Part shown: positions 18,242 to 27,480 of the stretch, one piece after another
Position numbering within the stretch: the stretch's first letter is position 1
How the letters are laid out: each line of letters starts with the position of its first letter
DNA from: Bacillota bacterium
GTDB taxonomy: Bacteria; Bacillota; Clostridia; Acetivibrionales; DSM-1351
NCBI GenBank assembly: GCA_023409265.1
Contig: JAEYHZ010000013.1
Coordinates: forward strand, 30,223-94,222
Length of the DNA: 64,000 nt
Direction of reading: 5' to 3'
Translations under genes and position numbers: made by a program
Notes under the pieces: model-generated
The model's database searches: none
What the model saw: the letters and a program-made list of their open reading frames with translations, nothing else
Told to the model about the DNA's origin: nothing

Positions 18242-19860
18242 TCTTCACCTTTACCCTGCAGCCTGTATTCCGACGGTGTACAATTCTGTGTTTTTTTGAA
18301 TATGTAACTGAAATAATGGGAATCCAGATATCCTACTAAATATCCAATCTCAGTTATCTTTTTACCCGAACATCTCAAAAAATCCTTGGCCTTCTCCATA
18401 CGAATGTCCGTTAGATATTCAATAAAGGTCATCCCGGTTTCCTGATTAAAAAGTGAACTAAAATAATTGGGGCTAAGATTAACGGTAGATGCAACCTGAT
18501 CCAGTGTAAGATCACTCATAGCAAAATTAAGATTAATATGTTCCTTTGCCTGTTCAATAAGACCGGCATACCTTTTTTGACTGTTTTTGTTACGTAGATC
18601 GATGGCTTCTTTCAGTATAGATTTATAGAATTTACAACAATCCTCAAAACCAGCAAGATGTTCAATGACACTATTCATTCTCTTAAGGCAGTTGTCTATC
18701 TTCTCCTTTGAGTACTTCATGTCCTTAAGGAATTTAATGATAGCCGAATAGCCATCCATTATGATATAATGCCGAAAAATGGTTGACCTCATAGCATTGG
18801 AACCAAATCCGTCAAAATAGCTGTCTACAAATTCATCAACATCAGGAATGGTACCTCTCTTTAAAAATTCTTCCAATAAATTTCTATCAAGCTTCTCAAG
18901 ATTCAGCTCACTGACGTTAATCCTGTTTCCTACCTGAGCCTTAATATTACTCACATCATTATAAGATAAAAACTGGTCCCTGCTTTCGAAATAACGAAGG
19001 GAAAAAGCACTGTTAGCATCGAGATATGACTGCTGTAAGTCACGGATACGATGAACAACTCTCCCAATTCCACCAAAATAATGCGCCTTGTCTTCACAGA
19101 TGCGAATTAATAAATTACACAGTTCCTGGGTTAATTGATTAATACTCAATTCATTTTCGCCCGTAAGTATAAAAGCCCATCCATCCATACCACGCTCAAA
19201 TACTTTTATGTCAGGAAAGCTGCTCAGTGCTTGAGTCATCCTTGTTTCACATTGTACTATATCATTCGAGTATTCGTACATATCCTCTTGTCCTTTGAAA
19301 TGAAACAACAAAACGCAAAAAGCTCTTGCCACCATATCAATTCCAAGCTCCTCTTCCTGTTCAACAATCTGAGAAAGAGACATGTTCCCGCTCACTAAAG
19401 CATTAAAAAAATTCTTTCTTTTTTCCCGCTGCTTCTGATAAACCAACTCCTGATACTGTTCCAGAATCTGTTTTTCTTTTCGTTCTTTCTCAATTACTGC
19501 AGCAGCATTTTTTACAGCCGCCACCAGCTTACCGGATGTTATCGGCTTAAGCAGATATTCGCTGATTCCAATATCAATTGCTTGTTGTGCATATCCAAAA
19601 TCACTATATCCGCTGATAATAATAATTTTCAGCTGAGGCATATCTTTTTTTAATAATTTACTTAACTCAAGACCGTCCATGAACGGCATTTTAATATCTG
19701 TAATCAAAATGTCGGGCTGTTCCCTTATAATGACCGGATAAGCCAATTCACCGTCACTCTCATCTCCGACAATTATGAATCCCTCTTCCTCCCAATGAAT
19801 TTTGTTCTTGATACCATCCCGTATTACAATTTCATCCTCCACCAAAAAAACCTTATACAT
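18238..19860 (-). CDS. Response regulator with AraC-type DNA-binding domain (YesN family)
   Basis: Residues 1-125 form a receiver domain with the phospho-acceptor in ILITDIKMPF (D55) and the lysine in YLLKPI. The middle 300 residues are a helical linker, and residues about 435-535 are two helix-turn-helix units of AraC type (VNLSPNYFSSLFNQETG and IGYLVGYLDSHYFSY, given as landmarks). It is the first gene of the regulator-kinase-binding protein operon, with GGAGG before the ATG. It should activate the ytf operon; no binding site was identified with confidence. Confidence 0.93.
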   Translation of the reverse strand: MYKVFLVEDEIVIRDGIKNKIHWEEEGFIIVGDESDGELAYPVIIREQPDILITDIKMPFMDGLELSKLLKKDMPQLKIIIISGYSDFGYAQQAIDIGISEYLLKPITSGKLVAAVKNAAAVIEKERKEKQILEQYQELVYQKQREKRKNFFNALVSGNMSLSQIVEQEEELGIDMVARAFCVLLFHFKGQEDMYEYSNDIVQCETRMTQALSSFPDIKVFERGMDGWAFILTGENELSINQLTQELCNLLIRICEDKAHYFGGIGRVVHRIRDLQQSYLDANSAFSLRYFESRDQFLSYNDVSNIKAQVGNRINVSELNLEKLDRNLLEEFLKRGTIPDVDEFVDSYFDGFGSNAMRSTIFRHYIIMDGYSAIIKFLKDMKYSKEKIDNCLKRMNSVIEHLAGFEDCCKFYKSILKEAIDLRNKNSQKRYAGLIEQAKEHINLNFAMSDLTLDQVASTVNLSPNYFSSLFNQETGMTFIEYLTDIRMEKAKDFLRCSGKKITEIGYLVGYLDSHYFSYIFKKTQNCTPSEYRLQGKGEE

Positions 19861-20011
19861 ATTTCCCTCCGAAAATTCATACAGTATATATTTAAAATAT
19901 CATAATATTTAGTCATTTTGTTAATTTTTTTCATATCTATTCAATCCTGCTCTGGAACATTCTCATAACTGTAACGACTCGACTTTTATCTTTGATTTAT
20001 GCCGGGCGGAC

Positions 20012-20047
20012 AAAAAAAGACCTTGCACTAAAGTTCTTAGCGCAAGG
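20012..20047 (-). terminator. Rho-independent terminator of ald
   Basis: On the minus strand CCTTGC and GCAAGG form a stem with an inner TAA/TTA pairing, immediately followed by TCTTTTTTTG. It starts about 30 bases after the ald stop codon. Confidence 0.88.
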
Positions 20048-20075
20048 TTTATGAATAATAAAGGGAATTTATCAT

Positions 20076-21197
20076 TTAAGCTTTTAAAATTTTTTCAGGA
20101 TCAACATACTCCATATTCAGGCTATTGCATACCGAAAGACAGGTTAAGCTGCCATTCATTGTATTCAGCCCTTTCCTTAAGGCTGCATTATCCAGCAAAG
20201 CCTTCTTAATGCCTTTATCTGCAAGCTCCACCAGGTAAGGCAGAGTGGCCGCCTCAAGAGCCAATGTGGAGGTTCTTGGGACTGCGCCCGGCATGTTTGC
20301 TACAGAGTAATGAATAACTCCATGCTTATTAAAGCACGGATTGTCATGGGTTGTAACGCGGTCTATGGTTTCAATTGAACCACCCTGGTCAATTGCTACA
20401 TCTACAATAACCGAACCTTTCTTCATTGTTTTAACCATTTCTTCATTAACAATGGTTGGAGCGGCAGCTCCGGCAACAAGAACGGCTCCTATCAGCAGAT
20501 CTGCTTTTTTAACCATTTCAGCCACATTATATTGATTGCAAACTATAGTATTAACCCGTCCGGCGAAAATATCATCCAAATATCTTAGCCTTTGTGTATT
20601 TATATCAAGAATGGTTACATTTGCTCCCATTCCAACTGCTATCTTTGCTGCATTTGTTCCTACCACGCCTCCGCCAACTATGACAACTTCGGCAGGCTTT
20701 ACGCCGGGAACGCCGCCCAAAAGTATTCCGGCGCCGCCATTGTACTTTTGAAGCAGGTTTGCACCTATCTGAACAGACATTCTTCCGGCAACTTCACTCA
20801 TGGGCGCCAGCAGCGGAAGAGAGCCGTTTTCCAACTGAACTGTTTCATATGCTATAGCTGTTACTTTTTTATCGAGAAGTGCTCTGGTCAATACCTCATT
20901 AGGTGCCAAATGCAAAAATGTGTACAGGTTTTGACCGGGTCTAAATAATTTATATTCACTTTCCAAAGGTTCTTTTACTTTTACGATTGTATCTGCTTTC
21001 TCAAAAATCTCCCTGTTTGTTTCAAGAACAACAGCACCCGCTGTAATATATTCTTCATCTGTAAATCCGCTGCCAGCACCGGCATTTGTTTCAACCAGCA
21101 CCTGATGGCCTTTTTTTGAAAGAATACCCACTCCACCCGGAGTTAAGCCGACTCTGTTTTCATTATTCTTTATCTCTTTTGGCAGCCCGATAATCAT
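20076..21197 (-). CDS. ald: Alanine dehydrogenase
   Basis: The enzyme interconverts L-alanine with pyruvate and ammonia using NAD. The sequence shows MIIGLPKEIKNNENRVGLTP at the start, the Rossmann dinucleotide motif VIVGGGVVGTNAAKIA, the conserved substrate-site histidine in FLHLAP, and DVAIDQGG. With the start at 21197 the protein has 373 residues, the usual family length; upstream in-frame starts at 21209 and 21224 (GTG) would add up to nine residues. An Lrp/AsnC regulator is encoded just upstream on the same strand, a common arrangement for amino-acid catabolic genes. A clear terminator follows. Confidence 0.95.
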   Translation of the reverse strand: MIIGLPKEIKNNENRVGLTPGGVGILSKKGHQVLVETNAGAGSGFTDEEYITAGAVVLETNREIFEKADTIVKVKEPLESEYKLFRPGQNLYTFLHLAPNEVLTRALLDKKVTAIAYETVQLENGSLPLLAPMSEVAGRMSVQIGANLLQKYNGGAGILLGGVPGVKPAEVVIVGGGVVGTNAAKIAVGMGANVTILDINTQRLRYLDDIFAGRVNTIVCNQYNVAEMVKKADLLIGAVLVAGAAAPTIVNEEMVKTMKKGSVIVDVAIDQGGSIETIDRVTTHDNPCFNKHGVIHYSVANMPGAVPRTSTLALEAATLPYLVELADKGIKKALLDNAALRKGLNTMNGSLTCLSVCNSLNMEYVDPEKILKA

Positions 21198-21224
21198 ATA
21201 AAGTATCATTACCCTTTCTGGCAC

Positions 21225-21388
21225 ACAAGACGCAACAAATCCCTAAACACCTCTATCGTGAGCCGGATAGGGCTAAGGATACTTTGCGCATCGCCATTTC
21301 GTACACTTTGTACGAAAATATTGGCGGCGCTGAATTCCGCCGGAGGCGCTTAGCTTGGAAGTGCTTTTCTTTCAAACCAAGTCCCCCT
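21225..21388. other. GC-rich intergenic segment with hairpins between the Lrp gene and ald
   Basis: This 164-bp gap contains a 9-bp hairpin (TTTCGTACA-CTT-TGTACGAAA is represented at about 21297-21317) and a GGCGG/CCGCC inverted repeat near 21323-21343, and is GC-richer than most intergenic DNA here. It could be an Lrp-regulated leader of ald or a repeat. Frames running through it have no ribosome binding site. Confidence 0.35.
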
Positions 21389-21853
21389 TCATTTTTCGTC
21401 CGGTAGTTGGGACGGGTAAATGGAGTAATTGTTTTTAACGGTTTTAAGTACGACGTTTGTATATGTCTTAGCAATTCCGGGTACACTTTTTATTTTGTTC
21501 AGCAATTGTTCAAGAGTAGCTGGATTGTTTGTAACAATTTTGATCATGTAGTCATAATTTCCGGCAATATAGTGGCACTCCAGAATATCATGTTCTCCAT
21601 CAACAAATTTCAGAAACTTATCAACAAACTTTGGACTATCCAGACTTATAAACATTAATGCAGTCAATTCCTTATTAAAATGCTTTCCGTCTATAATTAC
21701 CGTGTATTGCTGAATAACCCCCGACTTTTCCAGCTTCTTAATCCGTTCGCCTACTGCTGAAACTGACAGATTTATTTTACTGCCTATTTCAGATATCGAA
21801 GCTCTGCCATCCTTTTGTAAAAGATCAATTATGGTTAAATCAATGGAATCCAT
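21389..21853 (-). CDS. Lrp/AsnC family transcriptional regulator
   Basis: The 154-residue protein has the N-terminal AsnC helix-turn-helix (DGRASISEIGSKINLSVSAV) and a C-terminal RAM (ligand-binding) domain with GNYDYMIKIV. Such proteins bind amino acids and form octamers that regulate amino-acid genes. It lies directly upstream of ald, so alanine-responsive control of ald is likely but inferred. TAGAGGTG precedes the ATG. Confidence 0.92.
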   Translation of the reverse strand: MDSIDLTIIDLLQKDGRASISEIGSKINLSVSAVGERIKKLEKSGVIQQYTVIIDGKHFNKELTALMFISLDSPKFVDKFLKFVDGEHDILECHYIAGNYDYMIKIVTNNPATLEQLLNKIKSVPGIAKTYTNVVLKTVKNNYSIYPSQLPDEK

Positions 21854-22153
21854 CTTTTCACCTCTAATTTATAGTTTAAATATATCATCCTGCCGAAAAA
21901 CCATCAATAACATTTATATTATTCGATAATTATTTCTGTTAAATCAATATTAACACAATAATTTACGGTTTCAATCAAAATAAAACTGTTTTTACGTAAA
22001 ATTTTTAGCAATATTTACATAAAATTCCCGAGCTGACCGGAAAGTCATGTCATTACTTTATGATAATATAAAGGCCATGCTGTAAACTTCGTGGAAACAA
22101 AAAATCCTGCTACACATATAGTGAAGCAAGATTTTTAATGTAAAACCTGCAAA
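21854..22153 (-). terminator. 300-bp intergenic gap holding the terminator of the P-loop gene
   Basis: The only clear signal is at about 22099-22137, where AAAAATC-TGC pairs with GCA-GATTTTT on the minus strand and ends in TTTTTTG, 17 bases after the stop of the P-loop gene. The rest is AT-rich and probably includes the promoter of the Lrp gene, but no convincing -35/-10 pair was picked out. Confidence 0.7.
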
Positions 22154-22834
22154 TTATCCTTTGTTCCATGGCAGATGAATCTGCTTTGTAAGCGGAAGCA
22201 GCTCAGAACCGCTTAACTGCCTACTGTCCAACTGGTTTATAACCTCCTGCATACCTGCTGTAATACCGATGGGAATACCAAGTTTTTCTGAAACCTTTGA
22301 GATTATTCTGTTACCCTCCAAAATAATCTCAGGTGTTGTTTCCTCGAGAAGATTACTATTATTTACAAGTTTTGTAACGTTAACATTTGCACTATATTCA
22401 ATTATTTTTATCATTTCCAATATTTTATCCGGGGTATCAGTCATTCCCCGCCTTGTATTTATAACAAAAAACATTTCAAAATCGTCACTAAGTATTTCCT
22501 CTTTAAACCTGGATACCGCCTTAGCTCCCAGATCATCTCCACCAACATCCAGAACTGCCTTATATTCCTTCTTTTGAAACAGAGAGTATATTTCGGGCGG
22601 TATGGCAGGAACATCTACATTTGTATTGGCATACATGGGCAGTATAACCCAAATATTGTTCTTTTCAAGCTCTTCCCTGGCATCAGCCGTCCTGAAGTAT
22701 GGATTTACTATATCAAAATCTACGATTGCAGTCTTGAAGTCTGCCTGAGCCAGCTTTAAAGCATAATTTACGGCAACCTCGGTCTTACCGCTTCCAAAGT
22801 GCCCTGTAAAAATATTTACACGTTTTTCAAACAC
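22154..22834 (-). CDS. P-loop ATP/GTP-binding protein, MinD/CobQ-like
   Basis: About 226 residues with a deviant Walker A (FTGHFGSGKTEVAVNYA) right at the start, VDFDIVNPYFR resembling the Walker A-prime/switch of SIMIBI NTPases, and DVGGDDLGAKAVSRF. The start is GTG 22834, preceded by AAGGAGG with five-base spacing; the longer frame to 22894 has no such site. Proteins of this type sit beside metabolic genes in many Clostridia as conserved ATP-binding proteins of unknown role, so a specific function is not claimed. Confidence 0.8.
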   Translation of the reverse strand: MFEKRVNIFTGHFGSGKTEVAVNYALKLAQADFKTAIVDFDIVNPYFRTADAREELEKNNIWVILPMYANTNVDVPAIPPEIYSLFQKKEYKAVLDVGGDDLGAKAVSRFKEEILSDDFEMFFVINTRRGMTDTPDKILEMIKIIEYSANVNVTKLVNNSNLLEETTPEIILEGNRIISKVSEKLGIPIGITAGMQEVINQLDSRQLSGSELLPLTKQIHLPWNKG

Positions 22835-22891
22835 ATTAACCTCCTTGCGCCATGTGGTTTTTAAAGTACTCAGCCAAATTGGCTGTTTCAC

Positions 22892-22933
22892 CAATATATC
22901 AGCAATATATCAGCAATATATAAGCAATATATT
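22892..22933. repeat. Short tandem repeat, about 12 bp unit
   Basis: The unit CAATATATCAG occurs about three and a half times in succession (with a TAAG variant in the last copies), upstream of the P-loop gene. It is AT-rich and probably a slippage product in the promoter region. Confidence 0.6.
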
Positions 22934-22968
22934 ATAATACTTTGAATACGTCGCGCGTCATAAAAATA

Positions 22969-23727
22969 TTAATTCCAGCCAATCAAGTCTTTAACAACCT
23001 CTCCGGCAATGATTAATCCCATAACGGAAGGTACAAAAGGAAGACTTCCGGGAATTTGATGTTTAACAGTACACTTTCTGGTGGAACCCTTGGGACATAT
23101 GCACCCTGCACTGCAGCTGGAGCTTTCGGTTTCCACAGGCTTCCGGGGTTCTTCCTTTGAATAGACAACCTTCAGGTTCTTTATTCCCCTGTTCCTCAGT
23201 TCCTTACGAACCACTTTTGCCAGAGGGTCAACCGAGGTTTTGAATATATCCGTTACCTCAAATTTGGTGGGATCAACTTTATTGCCGGCTCCCATGGCAC
23301 AGATAATAGGTATTCCATGCTCCTTGGCTCTCACAACCAGGTCAATTTTCGCTGTTACCGTGTCAATAGCATCCACTATATAGTCACAGGTTTTATCAAG
23401 AATTTCTTCTGCAACATCCGGCATATAAAACTTCTGAATTATTGTAACCTCACACTTTGGGTTTATTTCCAGAACTCTGTCCCTCATAGCCTCAACTTTA
23501 GGCTTTCCTACTGTTTTCCGGGTTGCATGCAGCTGTCTGTTTAAATTGGTCAGGCAAACGCAGTCATCGTCAATCAATACTATTTTTCCCAGACCGCATC
23601 TAACCAACGCTTCAACTGTATATGAGCCAACACCGCCAACCCCAAAGACTGCAACTTTACTGTTCTGCAGTTTTTCCAGTCCTTCTTTGCCAATAATTAA
23701 TTCATTTCTTGAAAATTCATTAAGCAT
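22969..23727 (-). CDS. tcdA: tRNA threonylcarbamoyladenosine dehydratase (TcdA/CsdL, ThiF fold)
   Basis: The 252-residue protein has the E1/ThiF adenylation fold: GVGGVGSYTVEALVRCG binds ATP, then DDDCVCLTNLNRQ and the AIDTVTAK catalytic-site stretch. The C-terminal part has a Cys-rich insertion (SCSAGCICP) and ends with SVMGLIIAG, as in TcdA, which cyclises t6A37 of tRNA. No ubiquitin-like partner is nearby, which also favours TcdA over ThiF or MoeB. The ribosome binding site is weak (GAGTAATAGAT). It follows no obvious operon. Confidence 0.85.
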   Translation of the reverse strand: MLNEFSRNELIIGKEGLEKLQNSKVAVFGVGGVGSYTVEALVRCGLGKIVLIDDDCVCLTNLNRQLHATRKTVGKPKVEAMRDRVLEINPKCEVTIIQKFYMPDVAEEILDKTCDYIVDAIDTVTAKIDLVVRAKEHGIPIICAMGAGNKVDPTKFEVTDIFKTSVDPLAKVVRKELRNRGIKNLKVVYSKEEPRKPVETESSSCSAGCICPKGSTRKCTVKHQIPGSLPFVPSVMGLIIAGEVVKDLIGWN

Positions 23728-23833
23728 ATCTATTACTCCGTATTTATAATATTTATTAACCGTTTATTCAAATTAAGCATTCTCAGTACTTTTGATTATT
23801 TTTGATTATATAAAGAATCATATTGAAGACCAT

Positions 23834-24433
23834 CTACTTTATCCTGATACTCTCAGTGGTCTTACATACCTCCACCAGTCTCCTGGCAGAAATTACTGCC
23901 CGTTTTAATGCATTTGCGTCTTCTTTGGCAGGTCTCATTGCACAGACTCCATGGTGACCGCAATCATCATCAATATAGCCGTCTCCCACAATAATCATGC
24001 CATTAACAAGCATCATATCATGCATTGCCTTAAGGGTTGTCTCCTGTCCTCCATACCTTGACGTACCCACACTCACACCAAGTCCGACTTTATTGTAAAG
24101 CCATTTATTGGCCCTGACTTTTCTGGTTTTATCAAACATTGCTTTAAGCTGTGCCGAGACGCTTCCAAAATATACCGGACTTCCGATAACGATACCGTCG
24201 GCCTTCTTCATTGTCTCAAAAGCCTCTTCCAGCTTTGTCCCCTTATAGCAGATACCGGTACAGGGATTTGAACACACAGTACAATAACTGTTTTTGAGTT
24301 CACTCATTATACTGCCGATTTCTATAAAAACTGTTTCGGCTCCAAGCACGGAGCACTGCTCCAAAACTGTGTTAACAAGAAAGCTTGTGTTACCCTCCTT
24401 ATTGGGGCTGCCATTAAGACCAACTATATACAT
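23834..24433 (-). CDS. Flavodoxin-fold NAD(P)H-dependent FMN reductase, iron-sulfur flavoprotein-like
   Basis: The 199-residue protein begins IVGLNGSPNKEGNT, the FMN phosphate-binding loop, has CTVCSNPCTGIC (a possible cluster ligand group) and GIVIGSPVYFGSVSAQ, the family's flavin-contacting loop. It is the NADPH-dependent FMN reductase/ISF superfamily, reducing small electron acceptors in the cytoplasm. GGAGTG precedes the ATG. Physiological substrate is unknown. Confidence 0.85.
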   Translation of the reverse strand: MYIVGLNGSPNKEGNTSFLVNTVLEQCSVLGAETVFIEIGSIMSELKNSYCTVCSNPCTGICYKGTKLEEAFETMKKADGIVIGSPVYFGSVSAQLKAMFDKTRKVRANKWLYNKVGLGVSVGTSRYGGQETTLKAMHDMMLVNGMIIVGDGYIDDDCGHHGVCAMRPAKEDANALKRAVISARRLVEVCKTTESIRIK

Positions 24434-24505
24434 TTAACATCACTCCAGGAAAATTAAAATATGCGTACTTCTAAAAGAATACACCAATTGTAAAATTAAA
24501 ACAAG

Positions 24506-24524
24506 TTGACAACGCACAATACGC
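24506..24524 (-). repeat. 19-bp inverse copy of the glnN-upstream element end
   Basis: TTGACAACGCACAATACGC here is the reverse complement, with one mismatch, of positions 4657-4675. It lies in the 209-bp gap upstream of the flavodoxin-like gene, which holds nothing else recognisable. Confidence 0.4.
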
Positions 24525-24642
24525 ACAATTAAAACCCGGAGCCTTTAATCCACGCGTTAAGCCCTATAGTGCTAATGCATGTTTTGGTAAGCCAAATTGA
24601 TTAAATATTTGGAGAAGAGATGAACAAACTGAGATATAAAAA

Positions 24643-25524
24643 CTAATCACTAATCTCTTTTGTCTCTAAATTATAAATCAGCGTTTTTTCCAAATCTTTT
24701 TGCAAACCGTCCTTAGCCCTAATTCTTTGGCGGAACTCACAGGTATTATTATCACGCCATTTTACGAAACTATAGCTATAGATATATAAATCATATATTA
24801 ATTCCGGATCAGACTGTTTGATATTGTTATTACTGTTAAAAACCAATTCATTGTTTTCACAGTCAAGTATTATCAGAACACCTTTTTCGTTATATGAAAG
24901 ATTCTGCGGAGAGGATGAGTAAGTAAAGGCATTATACCTTCCGTCGGGTGATAACGCGAAATTATCAAATTCCCCTTCATCATAAAATACCTTCTCTATA
25001 CGGGAATTTTTCATATCGTAAGAATACATGCTTGTACGTGAATATTTCCTATCCCTCCGACCCTCAACACATAAATATATCCGGTTCATTTTCTCGTTTA
25101 ATAACATATTTTTAAGTGTAAACCCGCTTCTGTATTTATCTCTGAACTTGAATATATTCCTGATCTCGTTTATTTCGGAAGCAGCTATACTCTTTGTAAC
25201 AAGCTTTCCATTCAGATTATATGCCAGATTCAAAGTTACAAGACCGTTTTCATTCTCGGCCAGATCGGCATGAAGATTAACCTTTGCATTGTTATTGAAT
25301 ATATTTATATCCTCGTGTTTATGAATTTGAGTATGACTATTACTCTTACTATTTACAGTTTTTGGCTCTTTCATGAGATCGTTTTGATTATTGGCAGCCT
25401 TATCAACGCTGATTTTGTAGCTCTGATTGCTAAAGCCGGCTTGAGGCTTGCTGAACAATATTGTTACGCTTATTAAAACTGATATTGCAACAACGTATAA
25501 GATAGACAGATATAGTTTTCTCAT
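24643..25524 (-). CDS. Membrane-anchored secreted protein of unknown function
   Basis: About 293 residues: an N-terminal membrane segment (LYLSILYVVAISVLISVTIL), a low-complexity Asn/Lys/His linker, then an extracellular domain. A TolB-like beta-propeller phrase (FALSPDGRYNAFTYSSS) and repeated strands suggest a partial propeller. The start at 25524 (MRKLYLS) follows GGAGGGAGG; the longer frame lacks a site. It is monocistronic. I do not recognise a named family. Confidence 0.7.
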   Translation of the reverse strand: MRKLYLSILYVVAISVLISVTILFSKPQAGFSNQSYKISVDKAANNQNDLMKEPKTVNSKSNSHTQIHKHEDINIFNNNAKVNLHADLAENENGLVTLNLAYNLNGKLVTKSIAASEINEIRNIFKFRDKYRSGFTLKNMLLNEKMNRIYLCVEGRRDRKYSRTSMYSYDMKNSRIEKVFYDEGEFDNFALSPDGRYNAFTYSSSPQNLSYNEKGVLIILDCENNELVFNSNNNIKQSDPELIYDLYIYSYSFVKWRDNNTCEFRQRIRAKDGLQKDLEKTLIYNLETKEISD

Positions 25525-25708
25525 ATAATGCCTCCCTCCAAAAAAATTCTCACAATGTATTTTATACAAAAAACTTAATTGTATTTACAGGAAAATATTG
25601 TAGGTATGTTTTTTGAAGGACTTTTTAAAACGTTCCAGGTTTCAGAAGGCATTCAAGTGTTTTTTAATTTGTTAACCCTGCACATATGGGCACAGGGAGG
25701 GTAAAAGT

Positions 25709-26056
25709 TTATTTAAGAAAGGCATCAATTATAAGCAGAAACACGCCTGCAACCACCACAGTAAAACTATTAAGCCCCGATAATATAGTACTTATATCCC
25801 AGGTTGTACAATCCTCGGTTTTACTGTCTTCAGTGCTCTGTTTGGTGCTTAAATCAGCAGTAACAGCCCTGTTCTGATTCCTGGAAATTAGTATTACTAT
25901 TCCTGTCAGAACCATAACAAGACCCAGAAGAAACATCGTCTCCTTTATATTATATGTAACCTTTAATGAAATAAGAGATGCTACCAAGCAAAATAATCCG
26001 GCTATAACAGCTCCAAACGAAAGAGTAAGAATCCTCTTCAGTCTTAATTTGCCCAT
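25709..26056 (-). CDS. Small membrane protein of unknown function
   Basis: The 115-residue product has two N-terminal membrane helices (about 12-32 and 38-58), a polar Ser/Thr-rich loop, and a C-terminal helix (FTVVVAGVFLLIIDAF). It starts 17 bases after the amidohydrolase stop, with GAGGGTAGG as its ribosome binding site, so it is probably co-transcribed with that gene. No family recognised. Confidence 0.65.
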   Translation of the reverse strand: MGKLRLKRILTLSFGAVIAGLFCLVASLISLKVTYNIKETMFLLGLVMVLTGIVILISRNQNRAVTADLSTKQSTEDSKTEDCTTWDISTILSGLNSFTVVVAGVFLLIIDAFLK

Positions 26057-26073
26057 ATTGCCTACCCTCTTTC

Positions 26074-26934
26074 TTAATCAAGATTGAATAACCTCTTTGC
26101 ATTTCCATTAAAGATAAGTTTTTTCTGATCATCCGTAAGCCTTAGTTTATTAATTCTTTTTAAATCATGTATAGGGCTTCCCCATGGAAAATCCGATCCG
26201 AAAATAACTTTATCAGCGCCTATTTGGTTTATGATCCCCGCCACTTCTTCATCATCAAGCCAGCTTGGTTCATTCACATCCATTATTTCAGGATAACCGG
26301 TAATAACAATAGATGTATCAAAGAAAACATTTTTATATTTCCTGGAAACCTCCAGACAAAGTTCTGCATCGCCATCAGCCATATGCGCAAGAATTATTGG
26401 CAGCTCGGGATATTTCTCTATAATGGGTAAAATACATTCAAAATCAGAATATTCATTAAGTCTTGCGTTTGAAACACGTCCGCAGTGAATTAATATTGCA
26501 AAATGCTTATGGCTGCAGCTTTTATACAATTCATCAAGTCTTTTATCCCTGACATCAAATCCCTGGGCCATTGGGTGCAGTTTTATGCCTTTAGCCCCCA
26601 TACTTATGTAGTTTTCAAGGTGTTCGGTAAGTGTACCCTCCATTTCGGGGTGGAAACTTACCAATGGAATTAATTTTCCTCCGGAGCTCTTTGCAGCTTC
26701 AAGTGTCCACAGGTTATTACTGTGAATTATTTTTGGCGGAGCGAAGTTAACCATCACAGTCCGATCTATTCCACCCATTTCCATATTCCTGAGTACATTA
26801 TCAATAGTGCCATTCCCGGGATTTGCAAATTCTATATCATAAAGCTTATTAAAGGAAGAAATTATTTTTCCCGCAATATCATCATTGGCAAAAGTATGTA
26901 CGTGACTGTCTATTATCTCAAAATTATTTACCAT
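26074..26934 (-). CDS. Amidohydrolase-superfamily TIM-barrel protein
   Basis: The 286-residue protein has the metal-site opening DSHVHTF, GIKLHPMAQGF, LIHCGR, the strand LAHMADGD and the late Asp in FGSDFPWG. This is the Amidohydro_2 (aminocarboxymuconate-semialdehyde decarboxylase-like) group, which acts on small carboxylated or cyclic compounds. The specific reaction cannot be inferred from the neighbours. GAGGAT precedes the ATG. Confidence 0.88.
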   Translation of the reverse strand: MVNNFEIIDSHVHTFANDDIAGKIISSFNKLYDIEFANPGNGTIDNVLRNMEMGGIDRTVMVNFAPPKIIHSNNLWTLEAAKSSGGKLIPLVSFHPEMEGTLTEHLENYISMGAKGIKLHPMAQGFDVRDKRLDELYKSCSHKHFAILIHCGRVSNARLNEYSDFECILPIIEKYPELPIILAHMADGDAELCLEVSRKYKNVFFDTSIVITGYPEIMDVNEPSWLDDEEVAGIINQIGADKVIFGSDFPWGSPIHDLKRINKLRLTDDQKKLIFNGNAKRLFNLD

Positions 26935-27133
26935 TTTATCCTCTGAAGCTGCTGTATCCGTAGCTATATAAATTTAACATTAACTGTTAATTTTAATATA
27001 ACGCAAGTTTAATACAAAATCAATATATTAACTCAGTACATTGTATACAAACAGATATTTTTTTTCATAAGGCATATTATTAGAAATAATTGTAATAATA
27101 ACGTAGAAGCTATATAAACTAGGAGGTAAAAAC

Positions 27134-27325
27134 ATGAGAGCATCAGTGGATCAGGAAGGCTGCATCAGCTGTGAATTGTGTGTATCAATTTGTCCTGAAG
27201 TATTTAGTATGAATGAAGACAATAAAGCTCAGGCTATTGACGAGGACATTCCCGAAGATAACGAACAGGCTGCTGAAGACGCAAGAGATGGCTGCCCTGT
27301 GAGTGTCATAGATTTAGAAGATTAA
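27134..27325 (+). CDS. Monocluster [4Fe-4S] ferredoxin
   Basis: A 63-residue acidic protein with CISCELCVSICP and a distal GCPV, giving four cysteines for one [4Fe-4S] cluster, as in the clostridial/thermophile Fer4_13 type. It carries low-potential electrons, for instance for the 2-oxoacid oxidoreductase elsewhere in the window, though that pairing is inference. AGGAGG lies eight bases before the ATG and a terminator follows. Confidence 0.93.
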   Translation: MRASVDQEGCISCELCVSICPEVFSMNEDNKAQAIDEDIPEDNEQAAEDARDGCPVSVIDLED

Positions 27326-27362
27326 GCATTACAGATACTATACGAATACCGACCATATGAAT

Positions 27363-27392
27363 TCCACCCGGAAATACTCAGGTGGATTTTTT
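27363..27392 (+). terminator. Rho-independent terminator of the ferredoxin gene
   Basis: TCCACC and GGTGGA form the stem around a 12-base loop, followed directly by TTTTTTG. Confidence 0.8.
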
Positions 27393-27412
27393 GTTATAAA
27401 CTCCGGATATTA

Positions 27413-27443
27413 TTGACATGACCCTTTACATAAATAGTATAAT
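27413..27443 (+). promoter_or_regulatory. Sigma-A type promoter of the isochorismatase-fold gene
   Basis: TTGACA at 27413-27418 and TATAAT at 27438-27443 are perfect consensus hexamers but the spacer is 19 bases, longer than the usual 17. The start codon is 38 bases beyond the -10. Confidence 0.65.
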
Positions 27444-27480
27444 ACTGTTGTAATTATTAGATAGTTAGGAGTGGCTATAT

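Noticed and set aside
22892..22933. AT-rich tandem repeat considered as an iteron origin
   Set aside because: Too few and too short copies, no DnaA box or replication gene nearby.
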